This document shows, piece by piece, positions 1 to 9,300 of a DNA stretch of 64,000 bases; the first letter of the stretch is position 1, and every line of letters starts with the position of its first letter. The stretch lies in assembly GCA_010692425.1 (NCBI GenBank), contig JAAHHJ010000014.1, positions 124,001 through 188,000 of the forward strand, read 5' to 3'. Below the pieces are notes generated by a model, which ran no database searches, was not told the origin of the DNA, and saw nothing but the letters and a program-made list of their open reading frames with translations. The position numbers and the translations under genes are program-made. Source of the stretch: Symploca sp. SIO3C6. GTDB taxonomy: Bacteria > Cyanobacteriota > Cyanobacteriia > Cyanobacteriales > Coleofasciculaceae.

Positions 1-1509
1 TTGTTCTTCCAGAACACTTCTAAATCGTTGTTGCGCCTTATGCTTAATTTCCAGAAACCTTGAACGTAGCTCTGGATTAGAGGTCGAGCTTTTTTCATGC
101 CTTGCCTGAACTTGAGTATACTCATCACTATGATTAAAAACTTGAATTAATATACTTCTTTCTTCTGAGCTAATCAATTCCAAAAATATTCTATCTAATA
201 TTTGTGAAAAGAAATCCCGACTATAAATAGTTAAGTATTCCTTAATATCATCAAGTTTATCTTTACAGATTTCATTTATTTCTTTTGCCGTCAGAGTCCT
301 GGACAAATAAGCTTGAGCATAGGATTGAGTAACAGCTTTCAGGATATTTTTTTGATAGCGTTGTAGCTGGCGAGAAACTTGGTATTGTTTTTCAACTCTT
401 AAAAAGACCATCAAATCGCTTTGATTCACTTCCAGACCTAACCAAAGCATCAGGCATTGCTGAGCTGGTTTATCTAGAGATTTAAATTCTTGTAAAATTG
501 TTTCTTTAACTTGAATTAATTCTTGTCTTCTTTCAGTTTTAATTAAGTTAGCAAAAGTGTTAGATTCTACGTCTTGAATTTCCCCATGGTCTTCTAGAGG
601 TATCCAGCGCTGATTTTGGGAAGCACGCGCCGCTTGGACACAGGTTGCTAGCAACTTTTTGATGTCTTGACCAGTGACTGGTTGGGTTTCAATTGCTAAA
701 CGCTGCAGTTGCTGGTTATAGCGAGTCGCAATTTGCTCCAATTGCTGGTCACTTAGAGGTATTGTTGATAGCTTATTAGCGCGACCACCATCACTACTGA
801 TAGGGGGATAAAATTCTTCAAATGAATCTTTGAATAATTGCCATGCTAAATCATGAATTTCAATATCTTTGGAATTAATCCCGTATTCTTTTAAAGCTAT
901 TTTTAACTGTCTTTTACTTAATTGCCGTAATAAGCCATTATCTGAAAATTTGACAGATTTTAATTTAAGGTCTCTGACGACTCGATTTTGGATAATGTTA
1001 CACAGGCTAGTGCGGGCATACCGATGAAAGGGGCAATCAAGATTAAGATTAAATTTCTTGAATAATTTAGCCGGGTTAACGGTAGCCTCACAGGCAATAA
1101 GAAAACACTCTTCTAAAGGGTATTGTGAACCAATACTAGGAGATTTTTTTAATTTATCACTAATTTGACGGGCAGCATAAAAACAAATTAACTGCAAGTA
1201 ACTAAAGATTAATTTTTGACAAAAATATGAGAAAATTATGTGGGTAAAAGTAACAGAAGTGTTGACATTACCAAATAGTAAGGTATAATAATTCTCAATT
1301 GAGGTAATTAATCCTTTAAGAAAAGAGCGTATCCAATCCTCTTCGCTAGCATCTGGGTCAGACTCAACCAAATCTTCTATCAAAACCTTTAAGGTAGGGT
1401 CATATCCTTGGACAAGGATAGTCCCAGTACCTCTGTGAGAGTCTCTGAAGTAGATGCACATCGAAAATCTTTTGATGATCTGTTCTGCATCAGGCATGTT
1501 TGTGTTCAT
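1..1509 (-). CDS. Sigma-70-like protein, C-terminus beyond left edge
   Basis: This reading frame is open for 503 codons from the ATG at 1509 to the first base of the window, so the 3' end lies outside. The product is basic and helical, without a signal peptide. Around residues 150-230 it has a stretch with RTSLCNIIQNRV and GLLRQLSKRQL that resembles cyanobacterial sigma-like proteins. A later segment (LDKPAQQCLMLWLGLE, then VSRQLQRYQKNIL) has the spacing of a sigma-70 region 4 helix-turn-helix. I infer a divergent sigma-70 family or sigma-like regulator that would bind RNA polymerase or promoter DNA. The family call rests on recalled pattern only. The start codon lies within a tandem repeat of the word GTTCATG; an alternative start is the ATG four codons further in (MPDAEQ). 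The frame is certain, the function is not. Confidence 0.55.
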   Translation of the reverse strand, partial: MNTNMPDAEQIIKRFSMCIYFRDSHRGTGTILVQGYDPTLKVLIEDLVESDPDASEEDWIRSFLKGLITSIENYYTLLFGNVNTSVTFTHIIFSYFCQKLIFSYLQLICFYAARQISDKLKKSPSIGSQYPLEECFLIACEATVNPAKLFKKFNLNLDCPFHRYARTSLCNIIQNRVVRDLKLKSVKFSDNGLLRQLSKRQLKIALKEYGINSKDIEIHDLAWQLFKDSFEEFYPPISSDGGRANKLSTIPLSDQQLEQIATRYNQQLQRLAIETQPVTGQDIKKLLATCVQAARASQNQRWIPLEDHGEIQDVESNTFANLIKTERRQELIQVKETILQEFKSLDKPAQQCLMLWLGLEVNQSDLMVFLRVEKQYQVSRQLQRYQKNILKAVTQSYAQAYLSRTLTAKEINEICKDKLDDIKEYLTIYSRDFFSQILDRIFLELISSEERSILIQVFNHSDEYTQVQARHEKSSTSNPELRSRFLEIKHKAQQRFRSVLEEQ

Positions 1510-1553
1510 GGTTCATGGTTGATGGTTCATGGTTGATAGTTGATGGTTCATTG
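1505..1553. repeat. GTTCATG/GTTGATG short tandem repeat
   Basis: About seven imperfect copies of the 7-base words GTTCATG and GTTGATG lie head to tail. On the minus strand they read CATGAAC/CATCAAC and overlap the start codon of the sigma-like gene. The same word family recurs near 16711, 25755, 26560, 30016, 40428, 45800, 49883 and 62456. Confidence 0.8.
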
Positions 1554-1811
1554 CACCCTGCATCTGAACTTAAACACCTATTAGGAGGTAGACAAAAAAT
1601 GCCCTACCTCCTATTAATAGGTACAACATTCTAGGATTTATGCAAGTTTTCTTCATAGATGCTGCACAAATCTCAGACTCTTTATCTTAGCTTGCCAATC
1701 CCCCAGCAAGAACATCCTCAGCTAAACTGGATTTTAGCTGGCAAGAGCAGGTTGCTCCTTTGATTGTGGTTGCAGTGGATGTCTTTGACTGGGGAATCGA
1801 TTCCCACTCCG

Positions 1812-1913
1812 GGGTGAGGGAAAAAAGGGGTGGGGAGTGTGGGAGGTGTGGGGAGTGTGAGGGGGATTTTTTGGATACTTAGCTAGAAATCCCAACCAAA
1901 ATTTCGTTTACCC
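1812..1913 (+). repeat. 102-base palindromic repeat, copy 1 (intergenic)
   Basis: The left end GGGTGAGGGAAAAAAGGGG is an imperfect inverted copy of the right end, which closes with TTTCGTTTACCC. The copies at 36045-36146 and 60207-60308 are also exactly 102 bases, with the same ends and a variable middle. This copy is the only one of the three outside a gene. Confidence 0.65.
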
Positions 1914-1917
1914 CCCA

Positions 1918-1989
1918 CTCCTGATGAGCGCACAACAACTGGCAGCGCGACTGCGTGATTTAGGAATTGACCCAAATCAGTGGAGGTGA
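1918..1989 (+). pseudogene. Possible 3' remnant of a Uma2-family gene
   Basis: An open frame ending in TGA at 1989 reads LAARLRDLGIDPNQW. This resembles the charged C-terminal tail (AxRLRxLGIDPD) of many cyanobacterial Uma2 nucleases. It starts at the right edge of the 102-base repeat, so the repeat may have replaced the upstream part of the gene. The piece is short and could be chance. Confidence 0.35.
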
Positions 1990-2193
1990 TTCCTATTTGG
2001 TGACACCTATTTAATCTCTTTAAGTATAGAATAAAAAATTTTTGGGTAGAGAATAAAAATCGAACCTATTTTAATACAGTTTTAGTATCTCAACTCAAGA
2101 AGATTGTTCATAAAATTCGGGGTTTCAAATATTATCTGATGAGAGTAATAAAACAGCGAATATCGCTAGGAAATACATATTTTTAAACTTGAG

Positions 2194-2246
2194 TAAATCA
2201 GTTGCATAAATGCGATCGTCTGGACATAGAACCTGATAGAAGCAAC
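2194..2246 (+). promoter_or_regulatory. Shared 5' leader element, copy 1
   Basis: This 53-base segment starts TAAATCAGTTGCATAA and ends ATAGAAGCAAC. It lies 26 bases before the RTX start codon. A near copy at 4264-4317 lies 32 bases before the small membrane protein gene. Conservation in the same position before two unrelated genes suggests a shared promoter or leader; the function is inferred. Confidence 0.45.
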
Positions 2247-2272
2247 AAGCTTTGAAAAAAGGAGCAACTGAT

Positions 2273-2878
2273 ATGGCTACTATTTACGGAACCAGCGGAA
2301 ACGATCCTTACTCCACCATGACAGGTGGCAGTGGAACAGACTGGATTTTTGGTCTAGGAGGCGATGACTCTATCGACGGTTCGGGAGGGAATGACTATCT
2401 CTTTGGCGGCAATGGTGATGACTTCCTAGATGGTTGGACTGGAAATGACTACCTCTACGGTGGTGAAGGTAATGACACCTTGTGGGGTTACACAGGTAAT
2501 GACTACCTCTCTGGAGAGTCAGGTAATGATGATTTATGGGGGGAAGCTGGTAACGACACACTGATTGGTGGCGATGGTTGGGACACTCTTAACGGTGGCG
2601 GCGGTAATGATTACCTTAATGCAGGTAGTGGTTTTAACACTGTTACAAGTGGAAGTGGTTTTGATAGCATTGTTCTATCAGCATCGAGTTACAATCACAT
2701 AACAGACTTCCAAGATGGTGTTGATCATATTCTCTTAGATGACATACAATTCAACTCTCTTGGTTTCACTTTTATATCTGGTACAGGAACATTTCTTACC
2801 TATGATGGGCATTCTATTGCTCTTTTGGTTGATGTAGCGGAAAGCCAGCTCACAGCAGCTGATTTTACAACCATATAG
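2273..2878 (+). CDS. RTX (haemolysin-type) calcium-binding repeat protein
   Basis: The 201-residue product is almost entirely nonapeptide repeats of the GGxGxDxLx type in its first 125 residues ([45 protein letters not shown]). These repeats form a calcium-loaded parallel beta-roll in exported proteins. The C-terminal 75 residues ([20 protein letters not shown]) look like the cap and type I secretion signal of RTX proteins, whose ITDFxxGxD motif is common. No catalytic domain is present, so it may be structural or an adhesin fragment. The start at 2273 is chosen because AAAGGAG lies 8 bases before this ATG; a TTG at 2252 would precede that site. The leader element lies upstream. No type I exporter genes are nearby. 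Confidence 0.85.
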   Translation: MATIYGTSGNDPYSTMTGGSGTDWIFGLGGDDSIDGSGGNDYLFGGNGDDFLDGWTGNDYLYGGEGNDTLWGYTGNDYLSGESGNDDLWGEAGNDTLIGGDGWDTLNGGGGNDYLNAGSGFNTVTSGSGFDSIVLSASSYNHITDFQDGVDHILLDDIQFNSLGFTFISGTGTFLTYDGHSIALLVDVAESQLTAADFTTI

Positions 2879-3238
2879 CCTCGCTCAAGCCAAACCTTGT
2901 GGTCTTTGTTGATCTCTTACTTAAACTGAGACTAACAAGCAGTTTAATTGTAACTAGGTAATTACAGGCATCTATCATCATGACTTCAACCCAAAGCAGC
3001 AGCCAAAGATTCGGCAGTCGCTGCCACCATAATTGAAAGTACGTGGAGTTGGCAATGCATGCGGTGCTAACTCTACATGCTCAACAAAATTCTGGTAATA
3101 GAAAAGTTACCTTAGATTTGAGTGAAGGGCTGGAACTAGCAGAAGGCAATATTAGTCACTTAACGATGACTTATGATCTCTTGAAAGGAGTACTCAGGGC
3201 GATCTGATTGACGAATAATCCCATTTGCAGAGATAACC
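2879..3238. other. Intergenic region with one possible small ORF
   Basis: The 360 bases between the RTX and protease genes contain one open frame from ATG at 3055 to TGA at 3207 (50 codons; contains TLDLSEGLELAEGNISHL). Its composition looks coding, but I recognise no family and it lacks a clear ribosome-binding site. It may be a gene remnant. An AAAGGAG at 3184-3190 is too far from the protease ATG to be its binding site. Confidence 0.35.
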
Positions 3239-4162
3239 ATGCGATTTTACAATCAACTTCCCAACCTCCTTGCCGGTACTGCACTCACCACAGCCGTGGT
3301 CATCATCTTACCTCAAGCAGCTTTTGCTCTTAGTGGTAGACAAGTCAATGACATTGCCCGCGAAGTCACCGTTTTATTCCGGGGTACCCGAGGACAACAT
3401 GGCTCTGGAGTAATTATTGCTAAAAGTGACCAGACTTACTACGTCCTCACTGCCCACCATGTTGTCAGAAGGGAAGACGATTACAAGCTTGTCACTGCCG
3501 ATAAACAAGCCTATGCCATTGATTACGCTAAGATCAAGCCTTTGCCTGGGATTGATTTAGCAGTTGTAGAATTCACCAGCGAGCAAGATTATCAAGTTGC
3601 TAAATTAGCGAATTCTGAACTAGCTAGCCAAGGGCAAGAAGTTTTCATTTCTGGGTGGCCAGCTTTGGGAGTCGTCGGCCGAGAAGCTGGTGGCCAACTC
3701 ATTCGTCAGTTTACTGATGGTCAGATTTCAGGGTTTTTAGAAAAGCCTTTTATTGGTTATCAGATGATTTATACTAATATAACTCGTGCCGGCATGAGTG
3801 GAGGACCAGTATTAGATGCTGGGGGGCGCGTAATTGGTATTCATGGTCTTGGAGATAAAGAGGATCCAACTAAATTTACCAGGCAAGGATTTACTCAGGA
3901 GGAAGCCTCCAGTATCGCCAACAAGATCAAGCCTGGTTTTAATTATGCTATTCCCATCAATTCCTTTTTTCAACTAGCACCCCAGGCAGGAATTTTTTTG
4001 AGTTGGCAAGTAGAGAACTCGCCAGCACCAGAATTAGGAGAACCTTATGTAGCTAGTGCTGAGCCTGACCCTCGTGATACTATTGATGACATTAATACAA
4101 CCTTAGACACAGTTAATAATGCGATTAACACCGTTGATAAAATCAGAAATTTATTTCGTTAA
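3239..4162 (+). CDS. Secreted trypsin-like serine protease
   Basis: The 307-residue protein begins with a signal peptide (hydrophobic residues 10-30, cleavage probably after AFA at 28-30), so it should act in the periplasm or outside. A chymotrypsin-fold peptidase domain follows. The catalytic triad is visible as His74 in LTAHHVV, Asp106 in PGIDLAVVEF and Ser187 in AGMSGGPV. No PDZ domain follows, unlike Deg/HtrA proteases, and the C-terminal 60 residues are a low-complexity tail (TLDTVNNAINTVDK). The family is the small cyanobacterial S1/S1C-like group; substrates are unknown. The gene is monocistronic, ended by the terminator at 4227-4261. Domain and triad are seen; the role is inferred. 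Confidence 0.85.
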   Translation: MRFYNQLPNLLAGTALTTAVVIILPQAAFALSGRQVNDIAREVTVLFRGTRGQHGSGVIIAKSDQTYYVLTAHHVVRREDDYKLVTADKQAYAIDYAKIKPLPGIDLAVVEFTSEQDYQVAKLANSELASQGQEVFISGWPALGVVGREAGGQLIRQFTDGQISGFLEKPFIGYQMIYTNITRAGMSGGPVLDAGGRVIGIHGLGDKEDPTKFTRQGFTQEEASSIANKIKPGFNYAIPINSFFQLAPQAGIFLSWQVENSPAPELGEPYVASAEPDPRDTIDDINTTLDTVNNAINTVDKIRNLFR

Positions 4163-4226
4163 GTTTCTGTAGTTCCAGGAAATACTAAATTATAAAGTTT
4201 ATCCACCTTCAGTGCTAAGGGAGTGG

Positions 4227-4261
4227 GGAGTAGTGCCAGATATCTCCCTACTCCTTTTTTT
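4227..4261 (+). terminator. Rho-independent terminator after the protease gene
   Basis: GGAGTAG at 4227-4233 pairs with CTACTCC at 4248-4254 and is followed directly by seven T residues. It ends the protease transcript 65 bases after the stop codon. Confidence 0.75.
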
Positions 4262-4263
4262 AA

Positions 4264-4317
4264 TAAATCAGTTGCATAAGTTGGGATTGCTTGGACGTAG
4301 AAACATATAGAAGCAAC
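4264..4317 (+). promoter_or_regulatory. Shared 5' leader element, copy 2
   Basis: This segment aligns with 2194-2246 with few mismatches: TAAATCAGTTGCATAA at the start, a variable centre, then TAGAAGCAAC. It lies between the protease terminator and the membrane protein start, where a promoter is expected. Confidence 0.45.
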
Positions 4318-4349
4318 TATTTACATTAGGTTAACCAAGAAAAAGCTAC

Positions 4350-4790
4350 ATGAATTTCTTAATTGAAATTGTTTTGGCAGTAGTCGGATTCTTTGCTGGA
4401 ACTGCTTCGGCATTAGTTGGACTATTGGGAGGAACTCTAACAGCCTCTATTCTCTTTCTTAACCCTCTGATTAGTTTACTCATATTCTTATTTCCACAGT
4501 CTTTTTTAGTTTTAGTTCCTCCAGAACTAGTGGGGATGTTAGGAATTGATATTACAGTCCTGCTGCTCACTGGACTGCTCAAATTAATTTTCGATAAATT
4601 TTTTCCGGACAAACAGTTCCTGGTTGGATTTATAGTGATTACGGTTACTGTTTACGCCCTATTTATTGGCAATACTCTCACCACTATTATTGGATTTGTT
4701 TTGGGATTTGTTTTAATATATCTAGTTACTTTAGTTGGGAAAGGGATGAAACTATTTTTGGGCTTTTTCGGCGAATTAGAATTAGAGTAG
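4350..4790 (+). CDS. Small hydrophobic membrane protein, unknown function
   Basis: The 146-residue product is nearly all hydrophobic. Membrane segments can be drawn at about residues 3-25, 33-60, 88-110 and 112-135, broken by one polar loop (LLKLIFDKFFPDKQF). It is probably an inner-membrane protein. I recognise no family and no catalytic motif. It shares its leader element with the RTX gene but lies outside that gene's transcript, being behind a terminator. A hairpin at 4822-4859 probably ends its transcript. The coding call rests on length, the continuous membrane pattern and the isolated promoter position. Confidence 0.6.
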   Translation: MNFLIEIVLAVVGFFAGTASALVGLLGGTLTASILFLNPLISLLIFLFPQSFLVLVPPELVGMLGIDITVLLLTGLLKLIFDKFFPDKQFLVGFIVITVTVYALFIGNTLTTIIGFVLGFVLIYLVTLVGKGMKLFLGFFGELELE

Positions 4791-5172
4791 AGCAAGATAC
4801 AGTCATAGCCCTGACCCTCAACCCCTCTCCCAAGGCAAGGGAGAGGGGAGAAGATTTTTACAGAATAAGGGTTTGACAAATTCGCCAACAGTATCGACAA
4901 CTGTACTACACAGTGTTAGAAATTGCTGTAAATAAAATTCCTGTAATTCCCTGTTAAGAATTCCCTATGGCTGAAGCTCTTAATTTTTTGTTCACTGCGT
5001 AAGTCTTAAGAATGTAGGGCATCGAGTAACTTTGGGCAATTTCATAGTTCTTTACAAAGTTAAGTTTATTCATATCCAACTACATTATGCATATCTCTAA
5101 AACATCAGACCTATTGAACTAATAGGGGGGCATTGGCCACTCCAGATAATTTCAAAGATCAGGAGAAAAGAA
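4791..5172. other. Intergenic region with a terminator-like hairpin
   Basis: CCCCTCTCCC at 4822-4831 pairs with GGGAGAGGGG at 4839-4848 around a 7-base loop, and a short T run follows at 4855. This hairpin sequence is of a common dispersed bacterial type and probably also serves as terminator. The remaining 300 bases show no gene; AGGAG at 5160-5164 is the binding site of the next gene. Confidence 0.5.
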
Positions 5173-6366
5173 ATGACATTTACTTTATTAGATGGCACTC
5201 GAACCATCAACAATTCCCTCAACACTAGCAATGGTGACTTCAAGGATAGGTTTAAGTTTCGGTTAGGTGAAACTAGTAACTTCAACCTCGCCTTAACCAA
5301 CATGAGTGCAGATGCTGATATCAGGATATATCGGGACTCTAATGGCAGTCGAGAGCTAGAAGATAATGTAGATGAGTTAGTCGTTTCTTCCCTTCGCAGT
5401 GGCAGTCAGGATGAAGCGATTAACCTAGAATCCTTAGAGGCAGGTAATTACTTTGTGCAGGTGCGTGCCTTTGGAGAGATTGCTACTAACTACCAGTTGA
5501 GGATGTCTACCGAAGATCCCAGTAACTTTCTACCCACAGAAATTGAGGTGGGTGCCCTCACTGGCAGTAAAACTTTTAATGGCTCTGTCGGAAGTGACAA
5601 TACAGCTGATACCTATCGGTTTAATTTAATTAGCGCTGGCAACCTAGAATTATCACTCTACGGTTTGAGTGCAGATGCAGATGTGCGGGTGGTACACGAC
5701 AGCAACAACAATGATCTGATTGATTTTGGTGAAGTTATTGCTACTTCTACAAATGCTGGAACCTCAACTGAAACTATTAACCTGACTGGTTTAGATGCAG
5801 GAGACTACCTGGTGCAAGTTTATCAGTATTCAGGAGCAACCAACTATACACTTGATTTATATACTCCAGCTCTATATCATTTCACTTACCAATATGGGGA
5901 TGGAGAATACTATAAAGGTTACGGTTACACTCAGCCCGGTGAAGAAATTGCTGCCGGAGAGCGGATTTATCAGTCTTCAGCTAACGAAACTGGACACATA
6001 GGCTACTATGATATAAATTCTGCAACTCCAATTACGAATCACCTCTCTTTTGCAGGGCAGGTAGTAGTTAATGAGTACTATGACCTGGAAACTGGCTACA
6101 TTGCCGATGATAATATCATGGGAGGAACACAGGGACATTTGCATGACCCTGACTATCCCTTTGATGCTACCCGCGACTTCAATGTTGGCAGAGGTTATAC
6201 TGGATTAGGTAGTGAGGGCGGCATTGTTCATACTGATGGTCATCCTAGTCTTCCTGGGATGTCGGGTGTAGATACAACTACTTTTGCTGTGTTCGATAAC
6301 TCCATTGAAGCTGACATGATTCCGATCACGGCGATGTCGATGTCTATGTCTGCAATGCCAATGTAA
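5173..6366 (+). CDS. Protein with two PPC (pre-peptidase C-terminal) domains
   Basis: The 397-residue protein has two copies of the PPC beta-sandwich fold, about residues 1-115 and 125-230. Each has the family pattern: a polar start (FKFRL, DTYRFNL), an ADADIRIY/ADADVRVV strand, and a closing AGNYFVQV / AGDYLVQVY strand. PPC domains are known from secreted proteases and adhesins, where they bind substrate or aid secretion. The C-terminal third (GHLHDPDYPFD, GRGYTGLGSEGG, methionine-rich MSMSMSAMPM end) matches nothing I recognise. No N-terminal signal peptide is visible, which is odd for a PPC protein. AGGAG lies before the ATG. The stop is followed 16 bases later by the ATG of the two-partner-secretion exoprotein, so the two are probably one operon. 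Confidence 0.75.
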   Translation: MTFTLLDGTRTINNSLNTSNGDFKDRFKFRLGETSNFNLALTNMSADADIRIYRDSNGSRELEDNVDELVVSSLRSGSQDEAINLESLEAGNYFVQVRAFGEIATNYQLRMSTEDPSNFLPTEIEVGALTGSKTFNGSVGSDNTADTYRFNLISAGNLELSLYGLSADADVRVVHDSNNNDLIDFGEVIATSTNAGTSTETINLTGLDAGDYLVQVYQYSGATNYTLDLYTPALYHFTYQYGDGEYYKGYGYTQPGEEIAAGERIYQSSANETGHIGYYDINSATPITNHLSFAGQVVVNEYYDLETGYIADDNIMGGTQGHLHDPDYPFDATRDFNVGRGYTGLGSEGGIVHTDGHPSLPGMSGVDTTTFAVFDNSIEADMIPITAMSMSMSAMPM

Positions 6367-6381
6367 GCATTGCTTTTAGCT

Positions 6382-9300
6382 ATGCAACTATCTCCTCTTC
6401 AACTGTGGTTCTTGCAAGGAAGTTCCCTCTTGTGTCTGTTAGCTGCCAACCCCATTGCAGCACAAATTACTCCTGATAACACTCTCCCAAACAATTCTGT
6501 TGTTACAACTAACGGCGATATCCTTCAGATTGACGGGGGAACTAGAGCAGGGGATAATCTTTTTCACAGCTTTAAGCATTTTTCTGTAGGTACTGGCGAA
6601 ACCGCCTTTTTCAACAATCTTACGGATATTCAAAACATCCTTTCTCGGGTAACAGGTGATTTGGGTTCTAAAATCGATGGCATACTCAAAGCTAATGGTA
6701 CTACCAACTTGTTTCTAATTAATCCCCATGGCATTATGTTTGGTGCCAATGCCTCACTTGATCTTGGTGGTTCTTTTTTCGCCAGCACCGCCAATAGCAT
6801 CAACTTTGCTGATGGTACTCAATTCCATGCCACAGATACTAACTCACCACCTCTGTTGACAGTCACGGCTCCTATTGGTTTAGGATTGGGGACAAACCCA
6901 GCAAATATTACTAATCAACCCGGTGATAACCAGCTCAAACTCCAGGTGCCTAATGGTCAAACCCTGGCACTAATAGGTGGTGAAGTTAAATTGAATAATG
7001 CCAGTTTGAAAGCGCCAGAAGGAAGAATTGAGATTGGAGGACTAGCGGCTGTAGGAAATATAGCATTCAACAATGATGGTAGTTTGAGTTTTCCTGAAAA
7101 CATAGCACGAGCCGATGTTTCCCTTGCCAATGGTACTGTGGTTGAAGTCAGTGGTGGGGGTGGAGGCACAATCAATTTTAATGTCGCAAACCTAGAAATA
7201 GTAGATTCAAACAGCCGCATCAGTGCAGGTATTAAAGAGAATCAAGGTAGTGCTTCTAGCCAAGCAGGGGATATCCAAATCAACGCCACTGGAGATGTGA
7301 TCGTGACAGGGGGAGTAGATAATGAAACCTTAGGAGAGGGCGATGCTGGCAAGATCTTAGTTAACGCCAGAAATCTTACGATCGCAGGGGATGGTAGATT
7401 AAGAAGTCAAAGCACAGCAACAGGCGATGCTGGAGATATCATCATCGAGGTTAACGAGACAGTTAAATTGATTGAAGGCGGCAAAATTAGGAATGAGTTG
7501 GGTAGGGAATCTTCAGGGCATGGGGGTGACATCAACATTAGCAGCGATTTGCTCTTAATCGAAGCCTTTTCCAAAAAAGATCAACCACAAATTAGAACCC
7601 AAATCGGTGGTGCCGGTGATAGTGGCACCATTAACATTGACACTGAAGAGCTCTCGATTATCGGTCCTAATGATAGTGGTTCCCATGGTATCACAGCTAA
7701 TACAGGAGGGGCTGGAGACGGGGGAGATATTAATATTACCGTAGATGGTACTCTAACTATCACCGATGATGGCAAAATTCAGAGTAATGTCTCTAGAAGT
7801 AGGACTACCGGTAATGCTGGTGATATTAGTATTGTTGCTGAGTCCCTTTCTTTGAGGGAGAATAGCTCTATCTCTGCTGTTACCAAAGGTGAAGGTAATG
7901 CTGGCAATATATCGATTACTACTACAGGAGCAATCGAGATTATTGGCACCAGTAGCTCAATCTCAACACAAGTCGATAGGTTTTCCAGTACTGGTAATGC
8001 TGGTAATATTACCATCCATACTCAATCACTGTTTGCCATGGATGGGGGGTTTGTTACCACTGAAACTAAGGGCAAGGGAGACGCAGGCAACATTTATCTC
8101 AGTGCTACAGATTTAGTGGAACTTTCTGGGGTTGATGAGTTTCGCCGCTCTAGTGGTTTATTCAGTCGTACCTTTGAAGGAGCCCAAGGCTCAGGAGGAG
8201 ATATTACAGTGATAACACCAACCCTGCGTTTAGCTAACAGTGCAGTCCTCAATGCTGAAACTAAAAGTGGTGCCATGGGTGGTGATATATTGGTCACTGT
8301 GGGGGTACTCGAAGTATTAAACGGTGCTCAAATTCTTAGTAGTGGCTTTGATGAGGGAGCAGCAGGCAATATCACCGTCAATGCGACAGAAGAGATTCTC
8401 TTATCTGGTATTGACCCTAACTTTAATCAACGACTTGCTTTCGCTAATGGGCAGCTTGAAAAAAAAATTATTAGTTCAATCCGTGAGATTATCAACAATG
8501 ATGGTTCTCAAAGTGGTCTGTTAGCTCGTGCTGAAGGTAATGGAAATGCTGGCAGTTTAACCATTTCTACTCCTGATTTAACTGTCCGAGATGGAGCGCA
8601 AGTCAACGTTAGCTCTGACGGTTCCGGATTAGCAGGCAGTTTGAAAGTTAAGGCTGAGTCTATCCGTCTCGATAATGGCAGCCTTAGAGCCGAAACCAGA
8701 GCAGGAGACCAAGGCAATATTACCCTAAAAACTCAAGATATCATCATGCGCCGTGGTAGTGATATTACCACCAACGCCATTTTAGCCGCCACTGGCGGTA
8801 ATATCACCATTAATACCGATATCTTAGCCGCCCTAGAAGATAGTGACATCACGGCCAGAGCTGTCAAAGGCCGAGGAGGTAATATCAAAATTACCACCCA
8901 AGCTATCTTTCTCTCCCCTGATAGCGAGATTAATGCTAGTTCCCAGCTAGGTATTGATGGTACAGTAACCATCACTACTCCAGAAGTTGACCCCACCTCT
9001 GGAATACTAGAATTGCCCTCAACTCCAGTAGATGCAGAATCATTAGTGGCTAAAAATCCCTGTGCCATTGAAGAAGGCAAAATTGCTGGGGGCAGTTCCT
9101 TGATAGTTACTGGCAGAGGTGGTTTACCTCCCAGTGCTGATGACCCCCTACCTCATGCTACCAGAGTAGTTGAGTGGGCAAGTCGCCCTTCCCCACAGGA
9201 GAACACAGTAGTACAGGAGCAGGTAAATTCTCCTGTAGTGTTGCGTAAGCGAGTACAAACAAATGAGCAAGGAGAAAGAAGATATCTAGCAATCGAGCAA

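Larger units (their letters stand above)
1510..2272. other. Gene-free region with repeats and a gene remnant
   Basis: This stretch separates the divergent sigma-like and RTX genes. It holds the GTTCATG tandem repeat, a hairpin-forming segment near 1730 (CAGCTAAA / TTTTAGCTG), a 102-base palindromic repeat at 1812-1913, a short coding remnant at 1918-1989, and the leader element at 2194-2246. I see no full-length gene. Confidence 0.6.

Noticed and set aside
4805-4859. Purine/pyrimidine hairpin as a specific regulatory element
   Set aside because: This AACCCCTCTCCC-type hairpin is a common dispersed sequence; only a terminator role was kept.
4652-4900. 82-codon minus-strand ORF opposite the small membrane protein
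   Set aside because: It contains the hairpin repeat and is antisense to a gene with a clear membrane pattern.
7581-9080. Several minus-strand ORFs inside the exoprotein gene
   Set aside because: They mirror the repetitive beta-helix coding sequence and lack family features.
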